A stretch of DNA of 64,000 bases from Cryptomeria japonica. Lineage: Eukaryota; Streptophyta; Pinopsida; Cupressales; Cupressaceae. Made by a program: the position numbers and the translations under genes. This document shows, piece after piece, positions 57,499 to 64,000 of the stretch. Position 1 is the stretch's first letter, and every line of letters starts with the position of its first letter. The stretch lies in contig NC_081407.1 in the NCBI RefSeq assembly GCF_030272615.1, positions 96,827,897-96,891,896 on the forward strand. Reading direction: 5' to 3'. The notes below the pieces were generated by a model. The model had not been told where the DNA came from. It ran no database searches and saw nothing but the letters and a program-made list of their open reading frames with translations.

Positions 57499-59869
57499 AT
57501 GTTAGATAATATCAACAAAGAACAAAATAAGGAGACAATTGCTAGATTGTGGTCTAGCCTGGAAATAAAAGGTGATGGGAAATGTTATTGTCCCTGCAAA
57601 AATTGTAAGGGCTTAAAGACTAGAATACTTTTAATCACAACAACTGAGAAACATTGTAGGCACCATGGTTACATTGAAGGGGGGCATGATTATCGTCCAT
57701 TGGTAAGTTGTTCATTATATGTGTTTATATCGATTGCATTTGTAAATGTTTATATCGTTTTAACAATTTATATACATTAAAAATCATTTGTTAATGAGAT
57801 CATGATCATGGTTTATTTTTGTTGATCATTTTTATATAGGCGGGGCCCCCTAGGGCACATGATATGGACTACCACAACCCGAAGAATGTGGTTTTCCATG
57901 TGGAGGAACATGGAGGTGTGAATATCGAAGTTGAAGATAATGATCCTATGGAAGAAGATGATCATGAGCCAAAAAACATAGTAGTTGAAGATGATGGTAC
58001 AAATACATTGATCCATGACACATTTAGTACTGGCACAGCTGATCAAGATGACTTTGATGTTTTTCATGATTTACCTGTACTTGAGAAGGCATACGAGCCC
58101 CTTTACAAAGGCTCCCAAACAACTCTTCTCTCTGTTGTATTGTTGTTGGTGAACTTGAAGGTTATGAATGGTTTATCCAACATAACAATCTCATGTATGT
58201 TAAGGTATGTCATATATGTCATCTTTTTTCATCTATTTTTGTTGTTATTTCATCACTAGTAAATAAAAGGTGAAATATGTACCATTAATATTCTTTATAT
58301 TAACAAAAAAAAAATTGTTCTAGATTGATAGGTGATTTTTTGTTACCATCATCCAATATTCTACCTCTCTCATATCGGGAATTATCTGCCATTATGAAAG
58401 ATATTGGAATGAAGTATCAAGCAATAAATGCATGCCCCAATGATCATATCATATTCATAAATAACATGAATTTACAACAGAATGTCCTGAATGTCATATC
58501 AATAGATATCGAACAGATCTGAAGATGGTCAAAAGGAGAATGAGGTGGATTAGTTAGTAAACATGCAAATCAAACATGGAAGCATATGAAATCAAAGACA
58601 TAACTCAAAAACACATAAAAACATGGATAATATGCATATATCTCACAATCCTTTTACCTCTCCCTTGGATTGAGCTTGATTAAGTGAAGGCACCCCTTGA
58701 TGACACTCCACTTGATATGCTCCTTTGGTTGCTTGATGTGGATGACTCTCCAAATATTGTGCACAAATGGATTAAGATGGATTTTGAGGAATGATATGGA
58801 TGAGATGATTAAGTATGGATGAGACATGATTTTGGCATGGTAAGGATGCTATGATGGCTTTTCTAGGCTCAAACTACCAGCATAAGATTACTAAACTTGG
58901 AGATGATGAATGAAGGGATGGAGTCCTCAATTTATAGGAAGAGGAGAGGAAGAATGGATGGCTAGGATGGATCCAAGATGAAGGGCTAGGATTTATTGTG
59001 AGCTCACACAAGACCCAAGAGAGGGTGTGGAGACCAAGAGATATGCCTTAAAGGCATTTCTTGTCTCCACGCTCCTCAAGGTGCATTGGGAAGACTTCCC
59101 GATGTGCCTTGAGAAGAGAGAGGGATGGGACATTCCTTGAAGAATGGGGAGGGGGAATTTAAAATTCTTCAAAAAGGGATAATCATGGGGATTGGAGGAA
59201 TAAGAAGGAATTAAAAATTCCTTGGGAGAGGAGATGCCTAGAGGAATGTGAGATTTTGAAAATCTCACATTCACCTAGGAAAAGAGCATTTAAGGATGGT
59301 GGTTGGATGGAAGGGACAAGGAGTTGACTTTATGGCTAATCATGATGATTAGCCACTCGCAACTCATTAGGAGGGGAGATTAGAGGAAAGGTTAGATGGG
59401 ATAGGATTTGTAGGAGGATTTGACTAGGAGAGAGAATGAGTGGAGGGAATTAAAAATTAGAAGAATAAGGTTAAGTGAGTTTAGGGAGTGTCTACAAGAT
59501 CAACTAACAAAAAAGGTGCCTCGCAAGGTTCTTCATTATATTCTCATTATTCCACGTTTGCAATGATTATTTAGGTAATTAAGAAAGCTTGGCGCAATTT
59601 ATAGATTATCATGTACACAATAGAATTTGAGAAGACATTCTTTGAATGCCTACGAATGGTTCTACATTTACGGACATAGAGGAAAAATGGTCACATTTTA
59701 AAGAAGATCCTCATAATCTTAGGCTTTCATTGGGAGCGGACGGTGTCAATCCATTTGGAGAGTTGAGATATATTTACTCGATGTGGCTTGTTTTTGTTAT
59801 CAACAATAACATTCCTCCATGGATGTCAATACAGAGGGAGCACGTAATGTTGGCAATGATTGTTCCAGG
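57499..59869 (+). pseudogene. TNP2-like CACTA transposase gene, N-terminal part
   Basis: Exon 1 57499-57702 has the transposase-associated domain (CYCPCKNCKGLKTR, then HCRHHGYIEGG). GT-AG intron 57703-57839. Exon 2 57840-58205 is acidic and ends KAYEPLYKGSQTTLLSVVLL, LVNLK and MNGLSN. Intron 58206-58323. Exon 3 has GDFLLPSSNILPLSYREL and INACPNDHIIF, then a frameshift to CPECHINRYRTDLKMVKRRM. After an insert (about 58559-59503) it resumes LTKKVPRKVLHYILIIPRLQ, EEKWSHFKEDPHNLRLSLGA, DGVNPFGELRY and MLAMIVPG. These are the landmarks of TNP2 in the right order. Frameshifts and stops make it a pseudogene; the catalytic part lies beyond the window. Confidence 0.85.
58559..59503 (-). mobile_element. 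Insertion inside the TNP2 gene, probably a solo LTR
   Basis: It separates MVKRRMRWIS from TKKVPRKVLHY in the transposase. On the minus strand it begins TGTAGACACTCCC near 59492, like the TGTAGACACC LTR family. Its other end, near 58556-58567, is unclear and no target duplication was found, so the limits are approximate. It has no coding content. An intron is an alternative, but the LTR-like terminus favours an insertion. Confidence 0.5.
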
Positions 59870-59964
59870 TATTTTTTTTCATTTTATAGTCATGTAAATT
59901 AAATTACATATTGTGCAGTAAAATGGTTATAATAATTATATTATTTTTTTGTTCATTCAAGTAG

Positions 59965-61548
59965 TGATGCAGAGGGTTTAGGATGTTATATCACTTTCTT
60001 GGTTTTTACTCAAAAGGGCTCTCCACTTGGTACCATCCAATGGACCAATGTCTTTAACCTTCTCAAGGTTTCAAGAGATTTCCCTAGATCCTTTCCAAGG
60101 ATCTCTCCACTTAGGACAACTCACAACTGACAAGGAGTCTCCTACCCCTAAGGTTACAACCCTTCAACCAAGGACACCTAACAACCTTAAACCCCAAGCA
60201 ACCAGATCTTTACTCAAAAGGTGGAATCTAACCTATGTGAGTGTTTAAACATGTGTTATTTGGTATTTTCACTAATCTTGACCCCTTGTATGGGTGGTTA
60301 CTAGCCCTTTGTATCTTTTCCCCTTTTGGACCTAGAAAATAGGGCTACAAGCAATTAGCCCTCCATTTGGAATTTTCTTGCTTTGTCTCAAAACATAACT
60401 GAACAACCCCCTAGATAAATTTTATATTCTAACACCCTTTTGGGCATTCTACAAGATTCCAAACTTCTGCATCTAGGTCCTGAGTATAGATGGTCAAACC
60501 CTATTGACCCTATTTAGCCTCTTCTAGCCGATATTGGGGTTTAAGCTCTCAAAAGCTTCACCAGTCACAAAGGAATGAAAGGATAATGCTTTTAAATGGT
60601 ATTCACTTTTCCAAGGGTCCTTCTCATGCCTATTTTGACCATCCTTCAATCTGTTGTTCAAGGTTTCCACCCTCTTTTCTTACTGCACAGGCTTGCCACA
60701 TGAGCAATGTCAAGCCTAGGGCATCATCTTAAGAAAGGAAAATGGCACTTCCTATCTTAAAATACACCAATAAAATCTATTATACATGTCAAATCAACAT
60801 CCTCTGAGGTTTCAGACTAGTCCCATAGAGAGATGTTGACTTGTGTCACTATTTGCATCCAAACCCTAGTTTTGAGGGTTTTATCGAGCCAATGGGATAG
60901 AAAATTCAGTTTCTCCCAAACCCGAAGGCTTCAAGACCTCAGATTAACTCCAAATGGAAGGTTAACCTTTGTTTCAAATTTCCAAATGTTTAATTCTTTC
61001 CCACCATTCATAGGAAATTATGCAAGAATAGAAAACTCAAGAAGATTGCAGGAATCTACAATAACAGTTTGCTTTGAAGACAAGAATTTCATTCAATATC
61101 ATCTCTAACCAGTTGGCATCATTACCCTAGGCTTATATTATTCCAATGGACTCCTCCAACTACCTCCAATGCATACAATCAACCAACCATTGGGATAACC
61201 ATATTTCAAAATCTTACAAGAAAAGTTGCTTAAGACAATAATGCAACTTTGCAACTTTTGTCAACTTTCTACAATTTGGTCTTGTCTTCACACCAAATGT
61301 CAAGAATGAACATACCACACATTGCAGACCCCTAAACATAAAAAAAATACATATAAAATGCCCATACAATGCCTTTGACCAAGTTGACACACCTTGGAGC
61401 CTCAGGGCTTATTACACTATCTATACCTAATCAATAGGCCTTCAAACACACACATTGCACATTCTATTCCTAGGCATAACCATGAATCAAAATGATGTAG
61501 ACACATGTCAAAATGAAGTAGACACACACATGTTTTAGTGCCCCTACA
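59965..61548 (-). repeat. 3' LTR of the Gypsy element
   Basis: On the minus strand it runs from TGTAGGGGCACTAAAACATG to AACCCTCTGCATCA, 1584 bases, TG...CA. The right edge is set by the purine-rich tract next to it. The left edge is set by the TG/CA rule near the end of the TNP2 homology, so it is less certain. The open frames inside (60027-60248, 60833-61108) are not genes. Confidence 0.72.
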
Positions 61549-61563
61549 CCATACTCCCCTGGA
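61549..61563 (-). other. Polypurine-like tract of the Gypsy element
   Basis: Minus strand CCAGGGGAGTATGG lies just before the LTR start TGTAGGGG. Confidence 0.6.
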
Positions 61564-61571
61564 CAAGAAAC

Positions 61572-63338
61572 TCAAGTCTCTTGAGTTGCCAACCGGTTGA
61601 TTGTAGTTCCATGCTTGAGGATATCACTTTCACTCATCCAAGTAGCTTCTGACTCAGGAAGCCCCTTCCAATTGACTAGATAGTCTTTGTACACACCCTT
61701 CCAAATTTTTTTTATCACCTTGGAGTCAATAATACACTCCAATTCCAATAGCTTGCTAGGTGGTAGATCCTCCATCCATTCTACATTCTCTTCCTCAAGA
61801 GATGAATCAGGTGATGCGTCTGTCAAGGATCCTTTGAAGGTTGTCAAATCACATACATTGAAGATGGGAGATATTCCCAAGTCTGTTGGAAGCTCAATTT
61901 CATATGCATTGTTGCCAAATTTATGAACCACCCGGAGAGGACCTATCTTCTTCATGAGCAGTTTAAAGGGTTGACCTTTAGGTAACCTTTCTTTCCTCAA
62001 GTAGGCCATCACCAAATCCCCTACTTTGAACTGAACATCTCTCCTCTTAACATCTACTCTGAGTTTATATTTATCAGCACTTTGTTGAAGTGAAGCCTTA
62101 ACTTGTCCATGGATCTCCTTCATGGTGACAGAAAAGTCTTTTGCTTGGTCACTCCTTTTGTCCATGCCTCCAAGATCTCTGAGTTCAAGTATCCCTCTAG
62201 GATGTAAGCCATACACAACCTCAAATGGACTTCTCCTTGTGCTCCTATTGACTGAATCATTGTATGCATATTCAGCTTGTCCAATGACTAAGTCCCAATT
62301 TTGTCCATGTTGCTTGGTAAGTCACCTAAGGAGATTGCCAAGGGATCTATTAACCACCTCAATTTGTCCATCAGTTTGAGGGTGGTATGTTGATGAAAAT
62401 GACAGATTGGTACCTAATTTCTTCCAGAGTGTCCTCCAAAAATGACCGACAAACTTGGATTCTCTATCAGTGACAATATTGAGAGGTAATCCATGTATCC
62501 TTACAACTTCTTTGAAAAGCAGACCTGCAATATGAGATGCATCATTTGTGCATTTACATGGCACAAAATGAGCCATCTTGTTGAACCTATAAACAATTAC
62601 AAAAACACTATCAAACCCCGTAGGAGTTTTGGGCAATCCAAGTACAAAATCCTTACAAAGGCTTTCCCAAGGCCTAGTAGGAATCGATAAGGCTGATACA
62701 AACCAGCATTGGTTGAAACACCTTTTTCCCTTTGACAAATAGGACAATGCTCCACAAATTTTCTTACCTCTTCCTACATCTTAGGCCAATAGTAAAATCT
62801 TGACACCTGCTCTAAGGTTTTGTCCAAACCAAAATGACCTCCAAGGTCGTCATTGTGTTTCTCTCTAATGATATTCTCCCTCATAGAACATTGGGGAATG
62901 CACAATTGATGCCCCTTGAATAGAAATCTATCCTGGAACATAAAATCAAAGAACTCAACATGAAAAGAGTCAAAATACTTGGTACATACATCATATGCAT
63001 CCTTGAAATCATTATCCTCCTTGTACATCGCTTTAAGAGATCAACACCAACACTTTGCAACTTAAATTCTTGGATTGTGAGGGTTCTCCTACTCAAAGCA
63101 TCTCCAACCTTATTAGTCACACCCTTCTTGTTCTTGATGGTAAAGGTGTAAGGTTGGAGTTGTTCAACCCACTTGATATGCCTTTGGTTAAACTTCTCTT
63201 GCCCATTAAGAAAACTCAATGCATGGTTATCAGTATAGACAATAAACTCTTTTGGAAGAGGGTAATGACACCACATTTTGAGTGCTTGCACCATGGAATA
63301 AAGCTCCAAATCATAGGTTGAATACCTTTGTTTAGCCT
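61572..63338 (-). pseudogene. Gypsy pol: RNase H, integrase, chromodomain, broken
   Basis: RNase H remnant: AKQRYSTYDLELYSMVQALK, EFIVYTDNHALSFL and the NKVGDALSR end. After a frameshift near 63030, the integrase zinc site HNDDLGGHFGLDKT and, past a stop, [11 protein letters not shown] (HHCC). Core: [33 protein letters not shown] and [14 protein letters not shown], with the three acidic residues present. C-terminal part: KVGDLVMAYLRKERLPKG, IGPLRVVHKFGNNAYEIELP, then a chromodomain (IDSKVIKKIWKGVYKDYLVN, WKGLPESEATWMSESDIL). The chromodomain marks it as a chromovirus-type Gypsy. Stop and frameshifts near 62770, 62320 and 63030. Confidence 0.92.
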
Positions 63339-64000
63339 TGTATGCTAGGAAATTGAAAATCATCAAAGCAAATCAATATTAGTAATCTAGCTCAATCACG
63401 AAAGCTCAAATGCAATGATCAATCCTAAACACACTCAATAAAGACATGAAAACAAGACATCAATTCAAGATTGAAAACTAAGCAAACCAAATGCAAACTT
63501 GGATGTCTCCTTCATGTGGCTCCATTGCCCTTCTTTCTCCTTCAAATAGCTTTGTTGTGGATCTCACCTACTAGTGCATAAGCATAATATGAAAGCAAGT
63601 AGACAAGATTGTAGCGCAAGAATACTCGAAGCGTGATTGATTCAACCTGGTAGGGATCGATTCGAAAAAGTGATTAGTTGGGATTGAAGAAATTCATCCA
63701 ATTTATAGACAAATTGGATAGATGACAAGATTAGCATGAATTTGATTCGAATGGAAATTGCAAATCAAGAATGACAAATATGACAAATTTGCACTTTCTA
63801 TGCAAGATTGATTGATTGATAATTCATGACAAAATTATGACAAATTTCTATGTCAAAATTGATTGATTGTCAATTATGACAAATTATGACAACTTGAAAT
63901 GGCATTCCCATGAAATTAGGAGAAAAATAGGAGAGAATTGAAAATTAGAAATTAGGAGATTAGAAAATGAGGAAATTAGGAAATTGATGAAAATTAGGAA
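63339..64000 (-). mobile_element. LTR of the TGTAGACACC family inserted in the Gypsy pol, partial
   Basis: The minus-strand end TAGCATACA at 63339 matches the LTR end CTATGCTACA at 21135. The 650 bases follow the same order of words as 20640-21135 in reverse complement (CAAATTGGATAGATGA, TTCGAATGGAAAT, gacaaattatgac). It cuts the RNase H frame just before KAKQRYSTYD. AGCCT at 63334-63338 would be the target duplication. The LTR start lies beyond the window. Confidence 0.8.

Larger units (their letters stand above)
57180..59964 (+). mobile_element. CACTA (En/Spm-type) DNA transposon, left part
   Basis: Begins CACTAACTTGTTTGGGTGC exactly where the retroelement copy diverges from its sister (common sequence GATTTTGGCA). 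The following 200 bases have inverted TTTGTCGGAATTCTGACAAA-type subterminal words. It then carries a TNP2-type transposase gene with introns. The element is interrupted at about 58559-59503 and cut at 59965 by a Gypsy LTR; its right end is not in the window. Confidence 0.83.
59965..63338 (-). mobile_element. Chromodomain Gypsy retrotransposon (3' half)
   Basis: Minus strand: RNase H, integrase, chromodomain, purine tract, 3' LTR (59965-61548). The upstream part (Gag, protease, RT) is separated by an LTR insertion at 63339 and lies outside the window. The flank AGTAG at 59960-59964 would be half of its target duplication. Several frameshifts. Confidence 0.88.

Overview
This window reads as nuclear DNA of a large-genome seed plant, most likely a conifer. 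It is AT-rich and almost gene-free. It is packed with decayed plant retroelements (LINE, Copia, chromodomain Gypsy), CACTA and other DNA transposons, spliceosomal GT-AG introns and TATA-type promoters. There are no bacterial features such as operons, ribosome binding sites or CRISPR. The taxon is an inference from style; no marker gene settles it.

Layout. 1-1440: no gene recognised, TCGAT-rich. About 1440-7760: a decayed LINE on the minus strand. 7790-41190: a divergent inverted duplication of a host gene's 3' part and its downstream flank. The right arm (39420-41190) is intact. The left arm is split by a short 3'-end LINE (8040-10540, carrying a solo-LTR-like insert) and by a five-layer nest at 11579-35033. 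Layers in the nest: a small LTR element with ~262-bp LTRs contains a Copia element (12420-33382). The Copia contains a 2.2-kb solo LTR (15111-17316) and a 13.6-kb DNA transposon (17488-31088). The transposon contains a further LTR (19918-21135). Removing the inserts leaves a Copia of about 5.15 kb and an outer element of about 2.5 kb, both sensible sizes.

The one apparently intact host gene is 37818-39821 (+). It is a single-exon ~667-residue multi-pass membrane protein of unknown function, with a TATA box and a duplicated 128-bp promoter segment. A truncated, frameshifted, inverted copy of its 3' end lies at 35419-35813. 42356-42974 is a compound microsatellite of almost pure alternating purine-pyrimidine.

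44745-57179 is a tandem LTR-internal-LTR-internal retroelement. It encodes a coiled-coil, multi-zinc-knuckle Gag and a second ORF of unknown function, and no polymerase is visible. A CACTA transposon with a TNP2-type transposase gene (57180 onward) cuts the second unit. A chromodomain Gypsy element (59965-63338, minus) cuts the CACTA element, and another LTR (63339 to the window edge) cuts the Gypsy pol.

The item most worth a second look is the 13.6-kb DNA transposon. It has 28-bp imperfect terminal inverted repeats, a 4-bp target duplication and palindromic subterminal arrays. It has a decayed multi-exon transposase gene with DFAENY and GHGKG motifs, and a convergent six-exon accessory gene whose introns are all phase 0 and which matches no family I know.
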